Assembly: GCA_902520595.1 (NCBI GenBank)
Contig: CABYOM010000005.1
Coordinates: 1 to 51,378 of the forward strand
DNA length: 51,378 nt
Source: an uncultured Candidatus Poseidoniales archaeon
GTDB taxonomy: Archaea > Thermoplasmatota > Poseidoniia > Poseidoniales > Poseidoniaceae
Reading direction: 5' to 3'
The notes below the pieces were generated by a model. That model ran no database searches. It had not been told where the DNA came from and saw nothing but the letters and a program-made list of their open reading frames with translations. The translations under genes and the position numbers were made by a program. Below, piece by piece: positions 1-8,669 of the stretch. How positions within the stretch are numbered: the first letter of the stretch is position 1; each line of letters opens with the position of its first letter.

Positions 1-340
1 TTCCTTGTGCAGTTTCCGGTCTAAGAAAACCAGGGCGCCCTGACGAACCTGCACCAATTGTTGTATTGAACATCAAATTTTGCGCAGTGATCGGTGACCA
101 AACAGGGGCTTGACAGGATGGGCAAGGAGGTTTCGATTCGTCGAGGAGAGATTGAAGTTCTGATTTGGTTAACGCATCGGGATTTGGGTGGTGCAATTCT
201 AGCAATGTATCTGCTCTACTTGCTTCCTCACAAGTGGTACAAACGGTCATGAAGTCAGAAAACTCACCAACGTGACCCGATGCTTCAAGAACTGCATATG
301 GAGTGACGGTAGGACAAGATATTTCGACGATATTTCCAAG
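1..340 (-). pseudogene. glyS: Glycyl-tRNA synthetase, N-terminal half fragment, inverted relative to the C-terminal half
   Basis: Read on the minus strand, this stretch encodes part of the class II catalytic domain of archaeal/eukaryotic-type glycyl-tRNA synthetase. It starts at GNIVEIS (about 337), then ASGHVGEFSDF, a zinc-finger-like insert with CTTC and CPSC pairs (PPCPSC), QNLMFNT, and finally the hallmark motif FLRPETAQG at the window edge. It runs off the left end. There is no plausible start codon: an in-frame stop lies at 362-364, just upstream of the first homologous residue. The rest of the enzyme (LREFNMAE onward) is on the opposite strand from about 337. The two pieces therefore abut head to head, so this is a broken or artefactually rearranged gene, not a normal partial CDS. 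The family match is secure. Whether the break is biological is unknown. Confidence 0.85.
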
Positions 341-342
341 AG

Positions 343-1389
343 ATGATACGGTTGCGGGAATTTAACATGGCCGAATTAGAATATTTCATCAACCCACACG
401 AAGAACCATCTCACGATTTTTCTCCATGGGATGAAAACGAGGTTACACTTCTCGCAGAAAGTAAAGGCGAGCTCAAAATGAGTATACCTCAAGCGATTGA
501 AAAAGGTGTGATTCGGCATGCAACCGTTGGATATTTTATGGCTCAGACTTTTGATTTTTTATCAAAAGTCGGAATAGATACGCAAAGAATTCGGTTCCGC
601 CAGCATGAAGCAGATGAAATGGCGCATTATGCAAGCGATTGCTGGGATGCTGAAATTCACGGTTCCTACGGGTGGATTGAGTGTGTCGGTATCGCACATA
701 GAGGGTGCTACGACTTAGAATCTCACGAGAAGGCTACTGGGAAATCTCTGCGTGCTCGTCGTGAATTTGACCAACCCCAAATCCTTGAAATTGACGGATG
801 GACGACTGAGGGTGCGAAAGCAGGTCCCGCATTTCGAGCATTGGCGGGTGCTGTCAAAGAAGCCGTTGAGGGTTTACCTGCGAACTCGACATTCCCTCTT
901 GCAGTTACGCTTTCTAATGGTGAGAAAGTGACCGTAGAGCAAGAGCATGTTAAGCGTGACCAGCGTACTGAAACCGTCACCGGTGAATGGTATATACCTC
1001 ATGTTGTTGAGCCTGCATTTGGGATCGACAGAATCATCTGGCATATTCTTGATCACGCTTATGATGAATCTGGTAAAGATGGTGAGGCCTATACGACTAT
1101 GCATTTGAGCGAGCATGTCGCACCTGTTGACTATTGCATATTCCCCTTGTTTGAAAAAGATGGTATGGGTGAACTTGCCCAACGCATTCATGCTACCATG
1201 TGCTCAAAGCCAAACGTAGTTTCAATGTATGACGCAAGTGGTTCAATTGGCCGTAGATATGCTCGTGCTGATGAAATAGGGGTTCCAAACTGTATTACTG
1301 TGGATCATCAATCGCTTGAAGACAATACAGTTACGATTCGTGATAGAGATTCTGGAGAGCAACATCGGGTTGCTATCGATTCCCTCTAA
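343..1389 (+). CDS. glyS: Glycyl-tRNA synthetase, C-terminal half (5' part missing from this strand)
   Basis: Encodes the second half of glycyl-tRNA synthetase, which charges tRNA-Gly with glycine. Homology already starts a few codons before the ATG (QEMIRLREFNMAE, around 337), the region right after class II motif 2. Visible further on are the catalytic-core segment DAEIHGSYGWIECVGIAHR, class II motif 3 (FGIDRIIWHIL, residues about 227-237) and the C-terminal anticodon-binding domain (PLFEKDG ... GSIGRRYARADEIGVPNCITVD, about 265-330). The usual archaeal enzyme is well over 500 residues; only 348 are here, and the missing N-terminal half lies inverted at 1-340. The reading frame is intact to the stop. 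The ATG at 343 is simply the first in frame and not a credible native start. rfcL follows on the same strand. Confidence 0.85.
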   Translation: MIRLREFNMAELEYFINPHEEPSHDFSPWDENEVTLLAESKGELKMSIPQAIEKGVIRHATVGYFMAQTFDFLSKVGIDTQRIRFRQHEADEMAHYASDCWDAEIHGSYGWIECVGIAHRGCYDLESHEKATGKSLRARREFDQPQILEIDGWTTEGAKAGPAFRALAGAVKEAVEGLPANSTFPLAVTLSNGEKVTVEQEHVKRDQRTETVTGEWYIPHVVEPAFGIDRIIWHILDHAYDESGKDGEAYTTMHLSEHVAPVDYCIFPLFEKDGMGELAQRIHATMCSKPNVVSMYDASGSIGRRYARADEIGVPNCITVDHQSLEDNTVTIRDRDSGEQHRVAIDSL

Positions 1390-1460
1390 CCGTATCGTTA
1401 ACCATGAAAACGATTGTTTCATCGGTGAATGTTGAAGAACCTTCGGAAAATTGTCGAACT

Positions 1461-2996
1461 ATGGCTGGTATTTCCGATTGGACGGAGCGACATCGGCCAT
1501 CGTCAGAACGGCATCTTGAGGGAAACGAAGTCCAGCGGCGTAAAATTCGTGCTTGGCTCGATGAATGGAAGAACGGTACACCCCGAAAGAAAGCACTTTT
1601 GCTTGTTGGACCTCCAGGAGTTGGTAAGACGTCTGTAGCACGTGCAATTGCACAAGATATGGGTTGGAATGTTATTGAACTCAATGCATCGGATGCAAGA
1701 AATGCTGCTACAATACGCAAAGTGGCTACACAGGGTTCTACGCATCGCTCTTTATTCCACAATCCGAATGAAAAGAAACAACGAACACTCGTTTTACTGG
1801 ATGAGGTCGACCACCTTTCCGGTGGACTAAGAGCAGTGAGCCAGGACAGAATCGAAAAAGCAATGCTGGGAAATGACGATTCAGGAAAAGACGTTTCTTT
1901 GAAAGGTGATTCGGGAGGAAAAGCCGAACTGCTCAATCTTCTAGCCAAAACTCGACAACCGGTCATCCTTGCATGCAATGAAATAATGGGATTATGGGGG
2001 AGAGGTTCTTCTTGGAGTTCCACAAGAGATCGATTCACCAAGCACCTCCAAACCATCACCTTTGACCGAGCGAGTGATGAGGCACTTCGGCGTATAGCAC
2101 GGAGAGTCTTGCGTGAAGAAAGTTTAGAATTTGAGGATACTGCCATAGAAGCATTGGTCGAAAGTAATCCGGGGGATTTACGTGCGTTAGTTCGAGACTT
2201 GCAAGTTCTTTCCTCAACCTCAACAGGCAAAATTTCCAAGGAAATGGTCATTGGACAAGCTCTTGCAGGCCATAGAGACACATCAGAAGGTGTCTTTCCA
2301 GGGTTGGACAAGTTGTATAGATCTACAAATGCTGAAGAAGCAGTTCGTATTGGCCGTTCTATAGAAAAGTCACCCCCCGATATGATCAATTGGGTTCATT
2401 GGAATAATGCAGGATTATTCCCCCAGCCCCAAATGATACGACGAGGTGCGCAGAGTCTTTCAACTGCCTCAAAGATGTATATGGGTCAGTTTCGAAGTAC
2501 TGCCCACCGCTCATGGTATTGGAGTGGACAACTCGCAAGCCTCTCTGCTTCAGTTACCAACTCAACGCCTTTTACTGGAAGAATATATCCATCGTATCCT
2601 CACTTTCTTCGTCGACAAACATCCCGCACACGACCTTCAATCATCAAGCGTATGGTGAGTTATTCAGGGATGAGTCAGTCGGCTCTTCGCGAAGAAATAC
2701 TCCCGCTGCTAACTGCAATGCTCAAAGATTCACCGCAACTTGGCGATTCAGAAAATTTTGACCTTTCTCTCAAGTTCGGACTGAGTGGAGAGGAGCACGC
2801 ATCCCTAGCAGGATTGCCGCTCACTCGAAAAGCCACCAAAGCCCTCGTAGCAAGGTATGATGAGCAATATGAGAGTCAGTTAACCGAACAAACCTTTGAT
2901 GCGATTCCCGAAGAAAAGGAGATTCAAAAAGAGGAAGTTTCCGAACATAAGGATGATGAGCCATCTGCATCCAATGGCCAAATGAAGTTATTTTGA
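1461..2996 (+). CDS. rfcL: Replication factor C large subunit (clamp-loader AAA+ ATPase)
   Basis: Large subunit of the archaeal clamp loader, which opens and loads the PCNA ring at primer-template junctions. The N-terminus carries the RFC box (WTERHRP), Walker A GPPGVGKTS (residues about 50-58), Walker B LLDEVDHL (about 112) and a sensor segment ACNE, followed by the lid and collar regions. The C-terminal tail is charged and ends in QMKLF, a short PCNA-interacting (PIP-like) motif expected for this subunit. At 511 residues the length fits RfcL. An in-frame ATG exists at 1404, but the ATG at 1461 puts the WTERHRP box close to the N-terminus, as usual, so I chose it. Its 3' end overlaps the convergent trkH by 9 bp. 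Confidence 0.93.
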   Translation: MAGISDWTERHRPSSERHLEGNEVQRRKIRAWLDEWKNGTPRKKALLLVGPPGVGKTSVARAIAQDMGWNVIELNASDARNAATIRKVATQGSTHRSLFHNPNEKKQRTLVLLDEVDHLSGGLRAVSQDRIEKAMLGNDDSGKDVSLKGDSGGKAELLNLLAKTRQPVILACNEIMGLWGRGSSWSSTRDRFTKHLQTITFDRASDEALRRIARRVLREESLEFEDTAIEALVESNPGDLRALVRDLQVLSSTSTGKISKEMVIGQALAGHRDTSEGVFPGLDKLYRSTNAEEAVRIGRSIEKSPPDMINWVHWNNAGLFPQPQMIRRGAQSLSTASKMYMGQFRSTAHRSWYWSGQLASLSASVTNSTPFTGRIYPSYPHFLRRQTSRTRPSIIKRMVSYSGMSQSALREEILPLLTAMLKDSPQLGDSENFDLSLKFGLSGEEHASLAGLPLTRKATKALVARYDEQYESQLTEQTFDAIPEEKEIQKEEVSEHKDDEPSASNGQMKLF

Positions 2997-4634
2997 TTCT
3001 TCGCGATTTTTCTTATCGTCTTTTTCTTCCATTATTCTGCGATACAAGGCAATTGCAGAACGGTCGGAGTGCACACGACTTTCACGCCTCCATGTTCTTG
3101 GATGCATCAAGATGACGGCAGTGAGTAATTCGAGACGACCGAACCACATCAAAACTGAGGTGATGAGTAATGCACCAGAATTCATACCTGCCCAAGTTGA
3201 ACTTGGGCCGTAATCTCCCAACGTTGGGCCCGTGTTACCAAGCGACGATGCTACTACCATCGTCACGCTCTCAAACGTATCACCCGGCATAAAAATTGCT
3301 AAAATCAAGCTTGATATGAAAAACAAACCTACCCAGACGAAGAGCATACCGACAATCAGACCTATCTGGTTCTGTTCGACTACTTCGCCATTCATTCGAA
3401 TTTGTTCAATCTTTCTTGGTTGAGCAATTCGTACGAGTTCTCTCATTGCTACTTTAAACGCCAAAGTGACCCTCAAAAGTTTCAATCCTCCACTGGTCGA
3501 ACCTGCACTTGCTCCTACAACCATCAAGATGAAGAGAATCAAATGGGTAACCAATGGCCAAGATGCATCCATGTAGTCTGTCGATGTATATCCAGTACTG
3601 GTTCCGATAGAAATGACTTGAAACATACTGTGACGTAACGATCTTCCTGCAGATGTGCCTGAAGCAACGAGTGCTACGAATACTGCGAGAATAGCCACTG
3701 TGATGTAAACGACATAATTTCGAAACTCTTCATCACCAAAGGCCCTCTTGAAATCTCCATCACGAATGAACCAAAGAAGCGTGAAATTTACACCCGCAAG
3801 GAACATAAAAATGATAATGATTGATTCAACTAAGAACGAATTGTAGAATCCAATACTTGCATCGTGCGTCGAAAACCCACCCGAGGGCATGGTGGTTAGC
3901 GAATGGTTCACTGCGTCAAACAGATTCATTGAACCTGAAAAATAGAGCAATAAGAATTCCATCAAAGTAAGGAACAAATACAGACCCCACAATGCAAAAG
4001 CAGTCTGCTTAAGCTTTGGACGCAGTCGAGAGAGTGAGGGGCCAGTTAATTCTGCTCGGGCAAGAGCCATTCCTCCACCAATGACACGAGAAAGAATCAT
4101 CATCCCAAGCATAATGATTCCCATGCCACCAAACCATTGAGTTAGCGAGCGCCAAATCAGCAAACCTCGAGGTTGTGCATTAATGCAATCCAATGTCGTC
4201 CCAGGAATACAATTTGGACTCATGTTGTGTGTGATTACTGTAGCACCTGTTGTGGTAAATCCTGACATCGATTCAAACCATGAATTAACTGCACCACGTG
4301 CGATATCTGCAAACGATGCATCAGGAGTAAACGGTCCAACAAATACTCCTCCAAGCCAAAAAGGCAGTGAGCCGATAAAAACAGCAATCGGCCAAACCAG
4401 TGCGACCGCAGCAAAAGCCTCTCTGTCTCGTAAGCGCCCAGTCGTATCCATACGGGTTCCCAGACTCAACATGAGTAATCCAATGGTAGGTGAAACGGTT
4501 GCAGGAAGTGCAAATGCATACAATGCTAGTTCAAGATCGTCGAGCCACCATGTGATAAGGCCACAAAGAAACAACGGCAGCGTCAACGCAATAAGCGTCC
4601 ATCCGAGGATGAGATAGAGTACATCGAAACGCAT
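2988..4634 (-). CDS. trkH: Trk-type potassium uptake protein, membrane subunit TrkH
   Basis: Ion-translocating subunit of a Trk/Ktr K+ uptake system in the cytoplasmic membrane. The 548-residue protein has the TrkH layout of four M1-P-M2 repeats, and the selectivity-filter loops are recognisable: SMSGFTTTGATV, TMPSGGFSTHD, SIGTSTGYTSTD and SLGNTGPTLG. A conserved arginine-rich cytoplasmic segment (RMNGEVV region) and a charged C-terminal tail follow. It starts 2 bp downstream of trkA on the same strand, so the two are almost surely co-transcribed and work as one complex, with TrkA gating TrkH. The gene converges on rfcL with a 9-bp overlap. Confidence 0.95.
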   Translation of the reverse strand: MRFDVLYLILGWTLIALTLPLFLCGLITWWLDDLELALYAFALPATVSPTIGLLMLSLGTRMDTTGRLRDREAFAAVALVWPIAVFIGSLPFWLGGVFVGPFTPDASFADIARGAVNSWFESMSGFTTTGATVITHNMSPNCIPGTTLDCINAQPRGLLIWRSLTQWFGGMGIIMLGMMILSRVIGGGMALARAELTGPSLSRLRPKLKQTAFALWGLYLFLTLMEFLLLYFSGSMNLFDAVNHSLTTMPSGGFSTHDASIGFYNSFLVESIIIIFMFLAGVNFTLLWFIRDGDFKRAFGDEEFRNYVVYITVAILAVFVALVASGTSAGRSLRHSMFQVISIGTSTGYTSTDYMDASWPLVTHLILFILMVVGASAGSTSGGLKLLRVTLAFKVAMRELVRIAQPRKIEQIRMNGEVVEQNQIGLIVGMLFVWVGLFFISSLILAIFMPGDTFESVTMVVASSLGNTGPTLGDYGPSSTWAGMNSGALLITSVLMWFGRLELLTAVILMHPRTWRRESRVHSDRSAIALYRRIMEEKDDKKNREESK

Positions 4635-4636
4635 AC

Positions 4637-6055
4637 TTACACCTTGAACCGTTTTTCGAGCTCTACAACACGCTCAGGACTGCAGAAGATGATTAAACGG
4701 TCACCGTCAAGCAAGGTTTTGTCCGGAGATGGTCGAAGTGATTCCCAAGTACCGTTCGTATTAAGACGTTGAATAAAGGCAATCCGCATCCAATCAGGAA
4801 ATGCAGCCTCAAGAACTCTTTTACCGGCAAACTTGGCTTCTTCAGAAACCTGCATACTAACGCCGATGATGTTAGGAATGTTTGACAGAATCGCATAACC
4901 TCCCGCTGTCTTCGTGTGAATTTGTGCGAGCATGTTGTCGACTGCAACACGCTTACGATCCACTGCAAATGTAATACCCATTCGTTGGGTAACTTTCACC
5001 AAATCTGCATCATAGAGTAACAGTCCTGTTCTTGAAACGCCCATATCACTGGCGAGCAATGCTGCTGCTATGCTTGCCAAATCATCTTCAAGTGCAGCGA
5101 TGGCGATGTGATGCTCTGAAATACCAATTTCAGTAAGGATATCTCTGTCGAGGTGGTCGCCATGAATCACTTCGAGAAGTGGATTTGAACCAATCTCAGT
5201 TCCGGCCAGTGTGTTCGCTAATTGCAAGTCTCGCTCGATTACTGTTACTGAAGCACCAGATTTTAGCCAGTCATCAGCAATACGTTGACCAATGTGGTTG
5301 GCTCCGATGACTGCGACTCGTGGTTGAAGAGGGAAATCCGTAGCTTCATGCCCGAATATGTTGAGTATTCGATTAAAACTTGAGAGACCTGTTGTTGCAA
5401 CTGCAATTCTGTCGTTCGGCATCAACATAAAATCGCCGTCAGGGACGAGACTTTTCTCACCATCGCGTTTTAGCCCAACAATCAAAGGCATTCCTCCCTC
5501 GATGTTCTTACTTGCATCACGAAGACTCTGGAATACAATTTGAGAAGCATCACTGGTCACATCCATTTCAACAATAAACGCATCATGGCCAAACGGTATG
5601 ACTTCCTCAATGGCTGATGAACGCAAACCTGAGTGAAGTCTACGAATCGCTCCTTCAAGAGGATTGACGACATAGTCTACCTTCGCCCAATGCGCGAGTT
5701 TACCTTCATCTTGTTCTTCGACATAATTCATGTTTCGGACTCGGCAAATAGTCAACAGTGGTTTGGGTTTTGAGCCATTTAATTCATCATGGGCATGTTG
5801 TGCTAAAGCACAGGCGAGGAGGTTTCTCTCATCGGAATTCGTAGCAGCAACGAATACTTCAGCCTCACCGATCCCGGCTTCATGCAATTTGTGGCGAGTC
5901 GTTAAGTCACCATGAATGACCAATGCATCCAAGTTTTGAGCATTTTTTACAGCTCGCGAGTCTGAGTCAACAAGTACGACATCCATGTCTTCAGCACGTA
6001 ATGCACGTGCCATATCGGTTCCAACCCGACCTGCTCCACCAATAATTATTCGCAT
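4637..6055 (-). CDS. trkA: Trk system regulatory subunit TrkA (two RCK domains)
   Basis: Cytoplasmic nucleotide-binding regulator of the TrkH channel. The 472 residues form two tandem RCK_N/RCK_C units. The first Rossmann fold opens with IIIGGAGRVGTDMARAL (dinucleotide glycine motif, with the acidic ribose-binding residue in VLVDSD). The second opens around residue 248 with VIGANHIGQR and VIERD. Each is followed by a C-terminal RCK_C half (for example DGDFMLMPNDRIAVA and DKTLLDGDRLIIF). This is the full double-length architecture seen in Escherichia coli TrkA and many archaea. It lies between the transglutaminase-like gene (4 bp upstream) and trkH (2 bp downstream), so all three probably share a transcript. 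Confidence 0.95.
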   Translation of the reverse strand: MRIIIGGAGRVGTDMARALRAEDMDVVLVDSDSRAVKNAQNLDALVIHGDLTTRHKLHEAGIGEAEVFVAATNSDERNLLACALAQHAHDELNGSKPKPLLTICRVRNMNYVEEQDEGKLAHWAKVDYVVNPLEGAIRRLHSGLRSSAIEEVIPFGHDAFIVEMDVTSDASQIVFQSLRDASKNIEGGMPLIVGLKRDGEKSLVPDGDFMLMPNDRIAVATTGLSSFNRILNIFGHEATDFPLQPRVAVIGANHIGQRIADDWLKSGASVTVIERDLQLANTLAGTEIGSNPLLEVIHGDHLDRDILTEIGISEHHIAIAALEDDLASIAAALLASDMGVSRTGLLLYDADLVKVTQRMGITFAVDRKRVAVDNMLAQIHTKTAGGYAILSNIPNIIGVSMQVSEEAKFAGKRVLEAAFPDWMRIAFIQRLNTNGTWESLRPSPDKTLLDGDRLIIFCSPERVVELEKRFKV

Positions 6056-6059
6056 TCAA

Positions 6060-7658
6060 TCACCGCAAGATTTCCTTAACTGGCTTCACTTGATACTTTC
6101 CGCCACTCGTATCAACATCTCCAATCGTCGAGTAGTGAGGTGGTGCACGAACAAGTCCATTCGAAGAATACTTTCCAGGTGAATAGTAACTGTTCAACAG
6201 TGTACCCGTACTATCAGCTTCCTCGACCCATGCAATGTAGGCATTTGGAGTATGAAGTAACCATTTGTTGTTGACAACATCCACTGACCCTTCTACAAAA
6301 CAAGTGTCTAACTCAATATTTTGAGATTCACACCATGATTCACTCATTGGCAACATAATGTAACCCCAACCGTGTGCTTCCCAATAATTGTAATCACCAG
6401 TTAGGGCACCAAAAACATACCAGCCGGGGATATTTTTGGCCCGAAGCAACGACAGGAATGCATTTGTTTGTTCGTCGCAATCACCCGTAGATTCTGTAAG
6501 ACAGAGTGGTCCGCTTCGGGCAGGATTAGGAGCATTCTTGTCATATGTGATGTATTTGTGCATATAATCAAATGTAGCACGAGCGTAAGCATACGCATTG
6601 TCTTGAAGTCCTTCTGGTAAACTGGAAGAAATCAATTCTGCCGTTTCAAGAACAATCTGCTCCTGTGCATTAATAGCGTAACCATGGGCTACACCACTGC
6701 GTGTTCCCCGGTCATACCAGTAGGGGCTGGAGAAATCTTGCGCTCTTTCTCCTCCCCCACGTAACGCAATATCACTAAAATCGCCACTGTTATCTACATT
6801 GATAGCTTCATCAAGTCCATCGATTATCGTATCGACTCGAGAACCATCCCACCATGAATAAGATGTGCTGGTTACCCGAGCTTGGAATGAGAAAACAACG
6901 GTTTCACCAGGTTGAAGGTGAAGTTCTAGTTTCACGCAGTTTCCGACATGACATGAACGGTTGTCTGGGCCGTAACCTGGCCACCACACATAGTGACCTT
7001 TGGTAGTGACTTTTTTATCGTCGTAACTAAGTGTTGAACCATCAATGGGGATTGCAATCATATCATCAACCACTGATCCACCGCTTGTAAAGAGGAGGTT
7101 AACTGATAGAACTTCTTGAATAACCGATGTTGGGCTGGGCAAATCGCCATTGACATAAGAAAAATCGGTGTCTTGTCCATTGAGTGATTCAACATCAGTT
7201 GGAATGACGATGTCTTCATACAACCAACCAACTGAACCCGAATTTGTAACAACTATTGTTCGGTCGACTGTGAATGTTGCTACATTATTGTAAACAGCCA
7301 AATCAGCTTCAGCCATGAGCATCACATATTCCTGAATACCAGGTGCCCATTTTTCGAAAACATTTTCTCGAACTTGCGGCGCTAACATAATGAAAGCAAC
7401 GAAGAAAAGCAGAACTAAATGACGGGTCTTATTTCTTCGATTTTTCATGATGTTGACATTACGTCCAGTGTGCGTCTGAACAACACCGCCCTTGGTAGGC
7501 TTCTTGGTCATTTTGAACGTCGTATCCAAATCCCCACGATGGAATTGCTGCTCCATTGCAAACTTGTCAGAACGAATATTTGCCAAGATCCTACCGCATG
7601 AGTAGCAAATCGTGTCACCCGTATAGGTGACACTTTGGCAATAGGGACACGTACCCAT
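6060..7658 (-). CDS. Zinc-ribbon membrane protein with an extracytoplasmic transglutaminase-like domain
   Basis: A 532-residue protein of unknown specific role. It starts with a zinc ribbon (Cys4/Cys7 and Cys18/Cys21: CPYC ... CYSC), then a basic stretch, one membrane segment around residues 72-90 (LVLLFFVAFIMLAP) and a long outside region. Near residues 365-410 is a transglutaminase/protease-like core: GDCDEQT, with the likely nucleophilic Cys, followed by the His motif EAHGWGYI. I chose ATG 7658 because it places CPYC at the N-terminus; the longer open frame upstream overlaps the neighbouring gene and looks non-coding. It is only 4 bp upstream of trkA, suggesting co-expression with K+ uptake. 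Fold assignment is moderately sure; function as protease, cross-linker or inactive binding domain is open. Confidence 0.75.
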   Translation of the reverse strand: MGTCPYCQSVTYTGDTICYSCGRILANIRSDKFAMEQQFHRGDLDTTFKMTKKPTKGGVVQTHTGRNVNIMKNRRNKTRHLVLLFFVAFIMLAPQVRENVFEKWAPGIQEYVMLMAEADLAVYNNVATFTVDRTIVVTNSGSVGWLYEDIVIPTDVESLNGQDTDFSYVNGDLPSPTSVIQEVLSVNLLFTSGGSVVDDMIAIPIDGSTLSYDDKKVTTKGHYVWWPGYGPDNRSCHVGNCVKLELHLQPGETVVFSFQARVTSTSYSWWDGSRVDTIIDGLDEAINVDNSGDFSDIALRGGGERAQDFSSPYWYDRGTRSGVAHGYAINAQEQIVLETAELISSSLPEGLQDNAYAYARATFDYMHKYITYDKNAPNPARSGPLCLTESTGDCDEQTNAFLSLLRAKNIPGWYVFGALTGDYNYWEAHGWGYIMLPMSESWCESQNIELDTCFVEGSVDVVNNKWLLHTPNAYIAWVEEADSTGTLLNSYYSPGKYSSNGLVRAPPHYSTIGDVDTSGGKYQVKPVKEILR

Positions 7659-7779
7659 AACAATTTGGTTATGCAGGCGTTGTATAACGGTTGCGTGCGG
7701 AACACCCCGATAATGCTTATTTGTTAGGGGGGGTAGAATTCGCCAAAAAAAAGCATACTGCAAATAAGTAAGTGAAAAC

Positions 7780-8580
7780 TTACTCTGCTTCGGATGAAAT
7801 ACCGGCCCCGGGAACATCTTTTGGCATGTTTTCGACCTCAGAATCTCGCTGCAAATTTTCTCTTGCATTACGTGCCCAGATTTTTCGCAATCGCTTCTTT
7901 CCCTCTTTTGGAATCGAATCCCAAATCCAGGTTTCTGATGTCCGATTGAAAAGCAGTGCGGCAGGTATGATGAACAACCAAGCGGAAAGATTGACGAGCG
8001 CGAAAGCAAACATCACAACATATGCGCAACGCCAAAAAGTTCCGCGCAGAACAGCACCCCAGCGCTTCCCATTAAGCATCAAATGGCCTTGAAATGAAGT
8101 GATAAGTGCCTCACACCGAGGTCCAAACAAGGCGAGACAAGCAATCTTGATCACGATACTGAGATTGAGATTGAATTCAGTCTCAAGAATACTGAGGATG
8201 AAAACCAACGACATCATACCACCCATCGCCAGTCCTAATGCCCAACCACTTGTTGGTTGAGAACTTCCCCTGCGCACTCGGTCTCGGCGAAGAAGCAGAT
8301 GAACAGCAACGGAGGCAATCAAACAAATGAGAAGAAGATTGAGTGGATTGACTACTGCTGCTTCGTTGTTATTCACCATCACAATATAGGGTACAACAAT
8401 GTTGTTGTGGGTGAAAGAGGCATAAAAACCACCGATTAAAATGCCCCAAAAAACATTACTCCATGCAGTAGGGAGGTCGTAAAAACCTGAATAACGTGTC
8501 ATTACCCCACGCCAACCCAATGTCATTCCAACTAAAGCCGAAACGCTCGCAACCTGAAACAGGAGGAAGGTAGAGGCCAT
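7780..8580 (-). CDS. Multi-pass membrane protein of unknown function
   Basis: 266 residues with about six hydrophobic segments (for example VASVSALVGMTLGW, FWGILIGGFYASF, LNLLLICLIASVAVHLLL, LAMGGMMSLVFILSIL, CAYVVMFAFALVNLSAWLFII) and a charged cytoplasmic tail ending in an acidic stretch. I do not recognise a family. It is transcribed away from the Get3-like gene at 8670, with 89 bp between the two start codons as a shared divergent promoter region. A 121-bp gap with no gene separates it from the transglutaminase-like gene downstream on the same strand. Confidence 0.7.
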   Translation of the reverse strand: MASTFLLFQVASVSALVGMTLGWRGVMTRYSGFYDLPTAWSNVFWGILIGGFYASFTHNNIVVPYIVMVNNNEAAVVNPLNLLLICLIASVAVHLLLRRDRVRRGSSQPTSGWALGLAMGGMMSLVFILSILETEFNLNLSIVIKIACLALFGPRCEALITSFQGHLMLNGKRWGAVLRGTFWRCAYVVMFAFALVNLSAWLFIIPAALLFNRTSETWIWDSIPKEGKKRLRKIWARNARENLQRDSEVENMPKDVPGAGISSEAE

Positions 8581-8669
8581 ATGTCATGGGCTGTGTTTTC
8601 CTTCATCAAGTCGTTGCTTCAAAAAATCCCATCCGCTGTATTCAAGGACCACCATGACTTGGTCGAAGT

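Noticed and set aside
1373-2389. A 338-codon open frame on the minus strand antisense to rfcL
   Set aside because: It is fully covered by rfcL with clear AAA+ motifs. The antisense product is Ser-rich and matches no domain, which is typical of a shadow frame.
7708-7779. A run of G and A tracts between two minus-strand genes
   Set aside because: The mononucleotide runs suggest a terminator or slippage site, but there is no stem and no clear T-run on the coding strand.
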